Shown: positions 11,945-21,297, counted from the first letter of the stretch. The stretch: DNA of 21,297 nt from Chara braunii (GCA_003427395.1 BFEA01000052.1:2518489-2539785), one strand, 5' to 3'. Notes: generated from the letters alone by a model not told the origin. Numbers and translations are program-made.

Positions 11945-12285
11945 ATCCTCGAGTCAGTTGTCAAAACTACTGAAGTATGAAATGATAGTTTGAATTGAGA
12001 CCTCCATGTCAAGAAAAACACTCGGTTTCTTCATCATCCAACTCACTGAAGGTATATTTTCTCGACATATAAAGGTAACACTAGTTGCAAATGCTTCCTA
12101 TTAGGCAGTACTGATTCTCTTCGATCTACTCTCCTTAGTCCATGCAAATAGTAGTATGACCTTAGACTTTGAATATATATTGTACGTCACGACATAAACC
12201 TGAGAGCTAATAAGATGCGTCCTTTTGATTTTATAGAAAATGTAATGTAATTGTACTGCTAAAAATGGGAAACAATAACAAAATT
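11945..12285. other. AT-rich unassigned sequence
   Basis: No open frame above 60 codons and no repeat stands out. Confidence 0.55.
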
Positions 12286-12353
12286 ATTCTTAGATTTTTT
12301 TTTTTAAAATGAAAGATTCTACAAACTTAAAAAAAAAAAAAACAATTAAGAAT
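12286..12353. repeat. Fold-back with T11 and A14 arms
   Basis: ATTCTTA (12286-12292) followed by T11 (12295-12305) pairs with A14 (12329-12342) followed, after CAAT, by TAAGAAT (12347-12353). The whole is a 68-nt fold-back that could form a cruciform. It might be a relic of a small inverted-repeat element or chance pairing of homopolymers. No target-site duplication is obvious. Confidence 0.6.
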
Positions 12354-13370
12354 CAAAAATAGTTTTTGTCAAATGATCGTAGTTGATAGTTTCACACTTG
12401 GAATAGTGAAATAAAACTTAAAATATATATACTCAAGTAGGAAAGTCTCCCGAACTATCAATTTTTTCTTAAACTGTTACTTACTTGCACTCAAACACAA
12501 CAAGGTCACCAACCATAAAGTGAGAGAGGGGTCGACACATACCCAAATCCTTCATACAACCCTAATACTTAACCTTTTTGCAAGCATCGCTCTTTGTGCA
12601 TCCACATAAAAGGCTTAAGGATGCTTCAAGCTTTTAACATTTTAAATTATGCATAAACAATTTTGTTTATAATTCAAAACTATTGTTTTCATGCTTAACT
12701 ATATTGCAAAACTTATTCTGAAGTTGTTCGTTAATTTTCATCAACTCCCATAACTCAAAAATCACCCTATACCAATAAACTCATCCGCAATGTATTCAGT
12801 CTCATATAGTAGCTAAAACAGAAAGTCAATACATGAATGTTAACATTTACCATAAATAAACCCTTTTATATTAGTTTTATGTATGAACCTTCAATTTTAT
12901 TTTTGTACAATACCCTTCAACATTTAGTGACAGTCGTGGTCTCATCTCTTAACCTCCCACGCATTTGGTCTCATACGTCCTCTACAAGAGAAAGTCAAAA
13001 CCCCATCCATTTATGGCAATCGACCTCAAAGCCACATTCAGGCAAAGACTAACTATATGAAGTGCAAACTCGCTTGTTCTCAAATAATGACAAATTGAAT
13101 AATTTATTCATTTTATTTGTTGGGCAAACCATCCAGGATAATGATAAAACATATTCACAAACAAAGGATATATATATTTTTTAATATTAAAATTTCTAAA
13201 TAGATTACGAACGGAGTCAACAGTACTATGGACAAACACCTCGTCCCTAAAATTGTAGCCTTGCACAAATCTGCACCTTCTTCGTTCAGAGTAATACATT
13301 ATCGTATCTAACTCAAGGTCGATCGTCCTTCGAAGTAACGTCGTGCATTCCCAGAATATATTTGCATTAA
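12354..13370. other. AT-rich unassigned sequence
   Basis: No supported gene. A 71-codon + strand frame (12837-13052) has no motif. A 135-codon minus-strand frame (13108-13515) is the longest in the region, but it runs into a tandem repeat unit, has no recognisable domain, and its reading is not maintained in the second repeat copy. Confidence 0.5.
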
Positions 13371-13734
13371 GCTTCGTCTTCAATGTATATGTATATATAT
13401 AAGCCAATGTAGTCTCACGAACGAATAAGAGTTTAGTCAAAAGACTATCCGCTTCATGTACTACTGATGAACGTGCATGAGAAGTCGCCCTCCAAGTACA
13501 TTGAATATCAATCAAATCTCTATAAAAACCACTATTTTATAACCACATAAAGAAGGATCATCTTTAGTGTATATACGTATGCCTATGTAGTCGACTAATG
13601 AATAGCAGTTAAGTCCAAAAACGATCCCCTTCATGTACTAGTGGTGAACATGCATGACAAGTCGTCCTCCAATAATATCAATAAAATCTCTACGAAGATC
13701 ATTACTTTATAACCACATAAAGAATGAGCAAAGT
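13371..13734. repeat. ~180-bp diverged tandem duplication
   Basis: Unit A (about 13371-13554) and unit B (about 13555-13734) share CTTCATGTACTA, GTGCATGA/ATGCATGA, AAGTCG(C/T)CCTCCAA and the end word TTTATAACCACATAAAGAA. The ends are 180 bases apart. Small indels and scattered substitutions show that the duplication is old. A few words after B (near 13770-13790) hint at a third, badly decayed copy. Confidence 0.85.
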
Positions 13735-13827
13735 GAGAACGACATAGACAAACAAAAATGTATGTCTTCCATAGTCACCTAATATACATCTAGCAACCAA
13801 ACTCACTGTATAAATGCTAACGCTAAG

Positions 13828-13915
13828 GACCTCTACACTACTCGTAACCTTGGGTTGTCTCATTGTTACCTAGAGTGCAACTCTGGGGTTTGCAACCCAT
13901 CCAATGGTAGAGGTC
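13828..13915. other. Nested three-level fold-back, 88 nt
   Basis: GACCTCTAC (13828-13836) pairs with GTAGAGGTC (13907-13915). Inside it, TGGGTTG (13851-13857) pairs with CAACCCA (13893-13899). Inside that, CCTAGAGT (13869-13876) with loop GCA pairs with ACTCTGGG (13880-13887), including one T-G. All three arms nest in order, so one long bulged hairpin is possible on either strand. It lacks a tRNA B box. No evidence of transcription is visible. Confidence 0.5.
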
Positions 13916-15106
13916 ATCGTCTGCAGGTAGTACATAGTATGTAAAGTTATCTCATATTGAAACTATAACTGCTCAACCTTGACTTTAAAGTCACCAAGTG
14001 GAACTTTCTTCCTAGGTTGTCTTTGTCACTTGGCTTACTTACAATAAGCTCGACATGGTTTAACTAGTAATAAAATTATTTTACAAGAGGCATATCAAGT
14101 ACGCAGTTTTTTCACAAAAACCTTCATCTCAACGTTTGTTACTTAACATTTGAAATGAAAACGACTTTGCATTTAGACACTCTCAAATAAATACAACAAT
14201 CCCTTGGTTGTGTTAACTCGAAACCGCATTTATTGCTGATGAAGATCACTTAATGGCAGAGTGACCCTATATTCATTAGAAATATAAACAAGGGTTGGAA
14301 ATAGATAACTATCCGTGATCAGGCGAGACGATTTGTTTCATCTCAATATGTGTTCAATACATGATCCTTAAAAGGTTAATTTTTCATTGTAAACACTTCG
14401 AAGAGCGTTCTAATACATCACTTCTCAATTACAATATATTGTCTGACCTCGAAGATACAACTTACTGATAAACTCAACTTAAATTATGTTTTTAATATTC
14501 AATAACAGCCAAAAGATTGACCAACGTAACATCGGCCGCATTAATGGGGGAATCATATTTCAACATCAAAGAGTTGTATACTAATATTAATTTAGTTTGC
14601 GAAATAAAAAGGTCCACAAGGCGATGAGCTTACGATATCATTCAGTTGATCGGCCCCATAAAATTCAAAACGATTATATTCCATTCATTTACATCAAGCA
14701 AGACTCAAATTTATGAATGTTTTTTAAAAAAATTTATATTAAGAAAAACAAACTACTGCAGGTATATAGTATATCGAATTTATTTATATAGAAAATCTAT
14801 AAGTGTTTTATCCAACATCAACACGTGCACCAGGGAAACACTTGTGTGTCAAACATCAACAAGGTTGATAATTTGTATTTAAAGGAGTTATAGAAGAAAC
14901 TAAGTTCACATAAATTTAAATTGTGGACTGCTCGTATATGAAAATAATAATTTTGGTGCGCAACCTTAGTGTCTGGATTTGGATTCAACGAAAGGTTCGC
15001 ATTAAATAATTTAACACGTGTTAAATCTTCATTAAATTTGCGTTGAACTTCCAATTTGACGTATATCAACGCCACCCCCAGAAACGTTTTTCATCAACAA
15101 ATAATG
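13916..15106. other. AT-rich unassigned sequence
   Basis: No supported gene. Frames of 78 (plus, 14646-14882) and 85 codons (minus, 14818-15075) overlap on opposite strands and have no recognisable motif. Confidence 0.55.
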
Positions 15107-15124
15107 AAAAAAAAAAAAAAAAAA
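15107..15124 (+). repeat. Poly(A) run, 18 nt
   Basis: Uninterrupted 18 A. The next 120 bases are also very A/T-rich. Confidence 0.8.
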
Positions 15125-15198
15125 GATTATGGATCTTTTTTAGATGTAAAATTATAAATTGTTATTTTTTTTCGTTTTTAAATATGTTTAAAAAAAAA

Positions 15199-15216
15199 CA
15201 GAAACAGAAACAGAAA
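15199..15216. repeat. (CAGAAA)3 microsatellite
   Basis: Three hexamer units between A runs. Confidence 0.9.
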
Positions 15217-15380
15217 AAAAAAAACGAAAAATAAAAATAAAATCTTCTTTTCACAAGGATTTTTTCAAGGAAAAATAACGATCGTTTCGAGATCTACAAT
15301 CCCATGACTTTCATTTCCTTTCTGAACCTTTAAATATATTTTAACTAGTTGAAATGCATTAAAAAAATGTGAAATGGGTC
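15217..15380. other. AT-rich unassigned sequence
   Basis: AT-rich spacer with no frame or repeat of note. Confidence 0.5.
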
Positions 15381-15498
15381 ATGTGTGTGTGTTTTCTTTG
15401 TGCGTTTGTGTGTGTGTAGGTTCCCGTACAGGTGCATGCACATACACACACACACACACGGCACAGACACATACACACGGAACGAGGGGGGGGGGGGG
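15381..15498. repeat. Inverted GT / AC microsatellite with G13 run
   Basis: GT arrays at 15381-15392 and 15404-15418 are followed by AC arrays at about 15442-15459 and 15466-15478. The two halves are reverse complements of each other around the perfect 10-bp palindrome GTGCATGCAC (15432-15441). The block ends with 13 G (15486-15498). Open frames across it on both strands are repeat artefacts. Confidence 0.85.
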
Positions 15499-15967
15499 TA
15501 TTTAAAGGAGGTAGGGGTTGTTTTGGGGGAGGGGGGAGAATTTTTTGTTTTCTCAATTCAATCGTGCAAGGGTGTTGGGCTATGTATCTGAACCGCTGCA
15601 GACCCAATCCGTTGAAAAACAAATAGCGGGAGCCCCCCAATTTTCGATTTAACGAGAATTTATCGGACGTAAGGGGAATTCAACGACTTTTAATGATAAT
15701 TTAACTTTCCCTCGACCCGTTAAGATGATATAGTGGGGAGTTATTTAAAGGGGGTATGGGGTGTGTTGGGGGGGGTATTGTTTTTTCAGTTTAATCGTGC
15801 AGTCGTACTGAGCTACGTATCCGAACCCCGACAAACCCAATCTGTTGAAAAGGAAATGACGAGAGCCCCCCCATGTTTGATTTAACGGGAATTTCGGGGG
15901 TAGGGGGAATTAAACGACTTTTAATGGCAATTTAACTTCCCCCGCCCCTCGTTAAAATGACACATTG
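15499..15967. repeat. ~240-bp diverged tandem duplication
   Basis: Unit A (15499-15741) and unit B (15742-15967) run in the same order. Both begin TATTTAAAG then G-rich sequence, continue with AATCGTGCA, a GTAT(C)TGAACC / GTATCCGAACC word, AGACCCAATC / AAACCCAATC, GTTGAAAA, GAGCCCCCC / GGAGCCCCCC and GATTTAACG, and end in CGACTTTTAATG, ATTTAACTT and GTTAA(G/A)ATGA. The starts are 243 and the ends 232 bases apart. The copies are clearly diverged. Longer arrays elsewhere would make this a satellite unit. Confidence 0.85.
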
Positions 15968-16252
15968 TGCAAAGGTGTCGCGCGGTCAGTAAGATTCATA
16001 ATAGAAAGAGATCTCAATTTGTCATCCCATCGTTGTTAAGACATATTTACCCGCACGTGATTTGGAGAGGGAAAGGGGTCTATTGCATCCAAAAAAAAAA
16101 TTATAATCTTACCCTCGTTGACCTACAATATTATGACCCAAAACTCTTGAGTGTGTTCCTAAACCACTTCTGCAAATGAATCTTAAAGTTTCACTTTTCC
16201 ATCAACATTAGTTCCACTCTTTTTACTGTGAGCAACACCTGTTAGGAGATGA
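15968..16252. other. Unassigned sequence
   Basis: No supported gene. A 70-codon + strand frame (15967-16179) has no recognisable motif. Confidence 0.5.
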
Positions 16253-16298
16253 AAGTTAAGTAATGATCATTCTAAAAAGTTAAGTAATGGTTATTTTA
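16253..16298. repeat. 22-bp near-tandem doublet
   Basis: AAGTTAAGTAATGATCATTC (16253) and AAGTTAAGTAATGGTTATTT (16277) lie 24 bases apart. They sit immediately before the large tetranucleotide array. Confidence 0.8.
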
Positions 16299-16330
16299 AG
16301 AAGTGACAAAAGGAGCATTTAAAGGGTACT

Positions 16331-18890
16331 AGCATCCATCCATTCATCTATCCATCCATGCATCACATCCATTCCATCCATCTCATCCATCTCATCCATC
16401 CATATCGTTCAACCCTTCATCCATCCCTTCATCCACCCCTTCATCCATCCCTCCACCCATCCCTCCCCTCAATCCCTCCTTTTCATCCCTCCCCTGCGTC
16501 TCATCCATTTCATCCATCGCATTCATCCCATCCTTCATCCCATATATCCATCTCATCTATCTCTCCCCTCCGTCCCTCCCTTTTATCCCCCCCTCCATCC
16601 TTCCCAAGTTCCCATTCACCCATCCCTTTCATCTCACCCATCCACCCATCCCCTCGATCCCATCCCTCGATCCCATCCCTTCATCCCATCCCTCCATCCA
16701 TCCCTCTATCCATCCCCTGCATCTCTCTCATCCATTTCCCCATCCTCATCCCACCATTAATCCATCCATCCAGTCATTCATTCATCCATTCATCCATCCA
16801 TTCAATTCATCCAATCCATCCATCTACCTCCATCCACTTATCCAATCCATCAAATTCATCCAATTCATCTAATTCATCCAATTCATCTAATTCATCCAAT
16901 TCATCTCATCCATCAAATTCATCAAATTAATCAAAGTCATTCAATTCATCAAATGCATAAATCCATCTTATGCACCAATTTATCTAATTCGTTCATCCGT
17001 CCTGTCTATCCATTCATTCAATCCAATCCAATCCAATTCATTCATCCATTTATCCATCCATCAAATTTATGGAATCCATTAATCTACCTAGTCCATTCAT
17101 CCATTCATCCAATTCATCCATGCATCCATCCAATCCATAAAACTCATTCAATTCATCCATCAATCCATACAATCCATCTCTACATCCATCCAATTCATAC
17201 ACCATCTTATCCACCAATTCATCTAATCCGTTCATTCGTGCAGTTCGTCTATCCATGCATCCATCCATCCATCCATTAAAGTAATTTATCTATGCAGTCC
17301 ATCCAGTTCATTCATCCAACTAATACATTCATTCATCCTATCACATTCATTTTTTATCCATATATTCATCCATTCATTCATTCATCCATATAATCCAATT
17401 AATTAATTCATCCAATCCAATCCATCCATCCATTCAAGCTCATCCTATGTCATTCAATCTCATTCAATCTCATCTAATCTCATCCAACCTCATCCAATCT
17501 CATCCATTCCATTCATTCATCCAATCCAATTCATCCATCCATTTAATTAAATCCATCAATCCATCAATCCATCTATCCAATTCATTAATTCATCCACCAA
17601 CTTCATCCAGTTCATACATTTATCATATTCACCTATTCATACAATTCATTCATTTATTTAGTCCATCTATCCATCCATCAATTTATCATCCATCAAAGTC
17701 ATTCATCCATGCATTCCATCCTGTTCATTCATCCATCCAATCTATCCATTTATCCAATCACATTAATATATCCTTTCATCCATCCAATCCCAAATTTATC
17801 CATTCATTCATCCAATCTCATCCAATTTCATTCAATCCTATCCAATCTCATCCAATCTCATCCAATCCATCAATTCATCCAATTCAATCCATCAATTTAT
17901 CAAATTCATTAATTTATTCATCAAATTCATTTATCCATCCATGCATCCATGCATATATGCATCCATCAATCCATCCATGTATCCATCAATCATGCATCCA
18001 ATCCATCCATCCAATACATTCATTCATTCATCCATCCACATATCTCATCCATCTATTCATCAATCCATTCCATTCATTTCATTTCCTTCACTCATCCATA
18101 TATCAAATTCAATTCATCCATTCATTCATCAATCTACTAATTCATTAAACAATCCGTTCATCCAATTCATGAATCAATTTATACATGCAATTCATCCATC
18201 AATCCATCAAATCCATCCAATCTCATTAATTCATCAAATTCATCCAATTTTATACATTCATCTAGTCTGTTCAATTAACTCAAACATCGAATTCATCCAT
18301 TTCATCTATTTATCAAATTCATCGATCCATTTAATTCATTCAATCGATCTCATCCATCTCGTTCATCTCATCCATCTCGTCCATCCAGTACATCTCATTC
18401 ATCAATTTCATCTCATACATCCAATTCATCACTTAAATCCATTCATCCATTAAATTCATAACTTCATCCATTTTTTTTCATCAAATCTCACCCATTCATC
18501 TTGTTCATCTATCCATCTATCAATTCATCCATCATATCCATCAAATTTATTCATCTATCTAATCCATTCAATCATCTCATCCATCTCATTTATTTAATCT
18601 ATCTCATTCATCCCATACATCTAATTCATCTAATTTTTATCATTCATCAATCCATTTAATCCATCATATTCGTTCATCCATCCTTCCAATTCATCCAACC
18701 CATTAAATTCATTCATTCATGGATTCATCAATCCATCAATCCAATTTATCGATCTGTCTAATTCATCCAATCCATCTAATTCATTCATCTGATCCATTAA
18801 TTTATCAATTTCATCAATTACATTAATTTCATTCAATCGATCCATCCGTTCATCTATTGATTCATCCAACCATTCATTCATCCCTTCATT
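16331..18890. repeat. 2.5-kb array derived from CATC/CATT tetranucleotides
   Basis: The region is built almost entirely of CATC, CATT, AATC and related 4-5 base words. The + strand is almost free of G (for example 16681-16740 has 31 C and 1 G). Order varies along the array: 16331-16750 is CATCCCTC-rich, and later parts favour ATTCATCC and AATTCATC. Locally homogenised longer units are visible: 12-mers at 16413-16460, 9-mers at about 16850-16905, and 10-mers at 17451-17510 and 17809-17868. Open frames of 190, 233 and 170 codons (rich in S, I, H, P) exist because the units supply few stop codons. They are not supported as genes. Confidence 0.95.
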
Positions 18891-20232
18891 TCATAATCTT
18901 ATTGAGTTAATTTCACAAAAACGTTGATTATGAACAATACATGAACAAGTGTTTTATTATTTATCTCTTTTTTATGATAGCTAAAAAAACATTATGCAAA
19001 AAAAAAAAAAAAAGTCTTGTTGTTCACGTATGAGACGATCAATCAACCAATCTTTTGTTAGCAAACGTTTATATATAATATACAATTGCAAGGAATAAAA
19101 AAATTTTAGTTTACTTTTATAGTAAATGTTATGTTTTAGATTTTTTTTCACACCACATTTAAATGTGTAATCCACTTATCCTTAGCACATCAATTTTTTG
19201 AATATTAATTCATAGACATTTTTAGTACGATATTTTAACAATGTTGTGGATAGTTTTAACTTTCGATCTCTTGTTTCAGTTGTAGTCACTCAAGATGAAT
19301 AGGAGATAATTGATTCTTGTATTTGGGTATAACACTGTCTTTTCTTTCTACTTTCATAAAAAATTAACAATGCAAGCTTTGTTTTCTATAGATTCAACCA
19401 AAAATAGTTTGAAATTTTATTTTTAGTTAACCCCTTTACAAATTACAAATCGTTTTATGAGTAACGAGTTTTGAATCATCAAATGTATACCTAATATTAA
19501 ATCATCATGATTTTTTTATATAACTAAGTAATTTTTCTTGAAGCATAACTTCAGTAATGAAATTTCAGAACACTTAAGAGAGATGACAACACATATCACT
19601 TCTAAGTTTGCTTCTACACTTTGGTACAAGGGTAATGATCTTTTCAATTCGTTAATGGTTTTTCTTTTTTTTATATAGATTTTGCTATATATATTTTTTA
19701 TTATCAAGATGATATGTTTTATGCAATATTTTCGTAGTATTGATGAGTTTATCAAACTATTCAACTTTGTGATGAACCTCCTGCCAAACAAGGTTTGTAT
19801 CATGACCTCCTCTTATTATTGAGGGTTAAATTTATTTTTTATTGATATTTTTTTATATGGTTCTAGCAGAAAAAATCACATTAGGTCATTTTATAGATGA
19901 TACCCAATCATCTTTCGTTGGAGATTGAAATTGTTAGATGATGAAGATTGTCTGGGTAAGGGTTACAAACTATCTTCCAACCATAATAATGGAGGAACAT
20001 TTTATGATGTCTCCTAATCTATTGCAATTTTAAAATAGTCCAAGATGTGTCAAGATGAAAAATCGATTTCAACAACCATTTTAAAATAAGGATTCATATC
20101 AGAGTATCATAATGAAGGATATACATTCCTTATTTCCATGTAATATTACGTAGTTTTGTTTATGATGTTTTATTTTCGTAATAATTACTTTATATTTTTT
20201 TTTAATAACCTCAATAAATTATCTTTCAAAGT
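18891..20232. other. AT-rich unassigned sequence
   Basis: No supported gene. A 16-nt poly(A) lies at 18998-19013. Minus-strand frames of 64 and 95 codons (18981-19175, 19516-19803) have K, I, N, L composition expected of AT-rich noise. I saw no element termini. Confidence 0.55.
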
Positions 20233-20320
20233 TAAAAGTGTTGATGAAACCCATAGTTATTATAATACTATATTATTAATTATTAGAGGCTTACCAATTA
20301 TTAACGTGTGTTTGATGTTT
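20233..20320. repeat. Diverged ~90-bp direct repeat, left copy
   Basis: Starts TAAAAGTGTTGAT and contains CCATAGT, TAATACTA, TTAGAG and TACCAATT in the same order as the copy at 20625-20715, 392 bases away. The copies look about three-quarters identical by eye. They could be remnants of terminal repeats of a short element, but no TG...CA ends or target-site duplication was found. Confidence 0.7.
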
Positions 20321-20624
20321 CAAACCACCACTAACTCCGCGGGCCTAAATTCATGGGGATCGCTAGCACAGGTTCAAGAGGGTTACATAGTGCAGAGAAC
20401 TAGGGGAGTGACAAAAATAAAGAAATGCATGAAATTGTCGTTGCAATATGTCTCGTGGCCTAAACGATGTTTTTTTTTTAATATATAATTTTTAATGAAA
20501 AGAACGTGACCAAATCTGTGAGCCCTCAAGTTTTCAGATTTCTTGACGCATTCTTTTGATCGTGAAAAATCATTGAAATTGAGCTATTTTTTTTGTTTGC
20601 CCGCGGGTGGTAAAACGACAAAAA
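20321..20624. other. Sequence between the diverged direct repeats
   Basis: No coding content recognised. CCGCGGGC near 20337 and GCCCGCGG near 20599 are reverse complements close to the inner edges of the two repeats. A 110-codon + strand frame (20156-20488) crosses the left repeat and has no motif. Confidence 0.45.
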
Positions 20625-20715
20625 TAAAAGTGTTGATTGGATCCATAGTGATTCTAATACTACATTGTTGATTGTTAGAGATCTACCAATTGTTGAGGTG
20701 TAAGTGGTGTTCTAA
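20625..20715. repeat. Diverged ~90-bp direct repeat, right copy
   Basis: Partner of the copy at 20233-20320. It lies about 190 bases upstream of the TATA box at 20903, so it may sit within the promoter region of the candidate gene at the right edge. Confidence 0.7.
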
Positions 20716-20902
20716 TTAGGGTATTGTCCCATAACCAGTTTGACTGGTTGTTGTCTTTTGAACTGCCTATATAGTTATCATCACACCTAACACTGACACT
20801 CTTATTATAATTTTTTTCGAGAATTATCCGATTTTTAAGAGTCGTAAAGATCTTAATCCTTATAATCTTGCAACCTATGATCTTAGTTGCTGTGTTGATA
20901 GG

Positions 20903-20909
20903 TATATAT
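20903..20909 (+). promoter_or_regulatory. Candidate TATA box for the right-edge gene
   Basis: TATATAT in the context GGTATATATGCAAG. Usual plant spacing would place transcription start near 20935-20942, in a CA- and CT-rich stretch. The leader would then run about 215 bases to the ATG at 21158. A second TATA-like word, CTATATAGT, lies at 20767-20775. Such words are common in AT-rich DNA, so support comes only from position and the leader composition. Confidence 0.35.
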
Positions 20910-21157
20910 GCAAGTGCAATCAGACTCGTTTTCAAACACACTTTTCACACATGTAAACAGTAACGCAGCACACTGGCAACATGCGCCCACTCAAAACTCA
21001 GAGATATGACTTTCAGATACGAGTTCACTCTCAATTGGCTATGGCGACTTCAGCGCCCAAACATCTCACTGTTCACATACACTGGATCACCCTGGATATC
21101 CCACACGCATCACTCTTACACTCGAGCACACACACACACTCACTACTAATTACAGCT

Positions 21158-21295
21158 ATGGCAGCTATGGCTGCCTCTAACCTATCGCTTATGCTAACTC
21201 CTCCTCTCTTGCCCACTGCGTCCTCCGGGCTCATCTGCAGACCTCCTTGCACAAGTCGCTGTGGCAGCGCTTCCGCATGGCTCACGCAGGAATGA
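21158..21295 (+). CDS. Possible first exon of a plastid-targeted protein (partial)
   Basis: The frame opens MAAMAASNLSLML and continues through a T-, P-, S-rich stretch to CTSRCGSASAWLTQE, 45 residues before TGA at 21293. The N-terminus is alanine-, serine- and threonine-rich, has arginines and no acidic residue until the last position, as is typical of chloroplast transit peptides. ATG contexts at 21158 and 21167 both have G at -3 and +4. The frame is also open upstream to ATGs at 20981 and 21041, but that part (histidine-rich) looks like leader. If real, an intron must start before the TGA. GT sites at 21220, 21255 and 21261 are poor donors. A short peptide, a pseudogene or chance are alternatives. 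Confidence 0.3.
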   Translation: MAAMAASNLSLMLTPPLLPTASSGLICRPPCTSRCGSASAWLTQE

Positions 21296-21297
21296 AT

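Noticed and set aside
13108-13515. 135-codon minus-strand open frame as a gene
   Set aside because: It partly overlaps a tandem repeat whose second copy does not keep the frame open, and no domain is recognisable.
15359-15640. Frames of 64-93 codons on both strands
   Set aside because: They are translations of the GT/AC microsatellites and the G13 run.
16331-18890. CRISPR array or telomeric repeat
   Set aside because: There are no constant repeats separated by unique spacers, and the unit is not the plant telomere repeat TTTAGGG.

Overview
This is 21.3 kb of low-gene-density eukaryotic nuclear DNA. It contains long microsatellites, A/T homopolymers, many short tandem duplications, weak tRNA-like sequence, and long AT-rich stretches with no extended open reading frame. 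A land plant is the best guess. The only gene-like signal is at the extreme right end: a TATA box, a CA/CT-rich leader, and an ATG opening a peptide that looks like a chloroplast transit sequence. A non-seed plant is possible, but I cannot name a species. I recognise no complete protein-coding gene, no rRNA, no intact tRNA, no CRISPR array and no transposon with a readable protein.

Layout. 1-150 is a compound TC/AC microsatellite. 151-4557 is mostly unassignable mid-GC sequence with a 27-nt poly(A), a 101-nt perfect GA tract and small hairpins. 4558-5935 is C-rich on the + strand and holds a 31-bp direct repeat, a (TAAA)7 and an old partial duplication. 6270-8230 is G- or purine-rich on the + strand and includes a degenerate ~60-bp tandem repeat and one ambiguous base (8049). 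8248-8530 has three small stem-loops, two of which share a loop core. 8719-9100 has a G-rich tract, an 18-bp doublet and a tRNA-related, SINE-like element ending in T27. 9557-14000 is AT-rich with a series of tandem duplications (14, 38, 46, ~49, 55 and ~180 bp) and two fold-backs. 15107-15970 has poly(A), a fold-back of GT and AC repeats, a G13 run and a ~240-bp diverged tandem duplication. 16331-18890 is a 2.5-kb array descended from CATC/CATT tetranucleotides, almost free of G on the + strand. 18891-20900 is AT-rich with one diverged ~90-bp direct repeat. 20901-21297 is the candidate promoter and first exon of a gene running off the right edge.

No genes here can be shown to work together. 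The sequence is best read as a repeat-rich intergenic region next to one possible nuclear gene for a plastid protein. The most unusual items are the tetranucleotide-derived array with locally homogenised 9-, 10- and 12-bp sub-arrays, two stem-loops with a shared 13-nt core and compensating stem changes, and a nested 88-nt fold-back. I found no evidence of an undescribed protein-based system.
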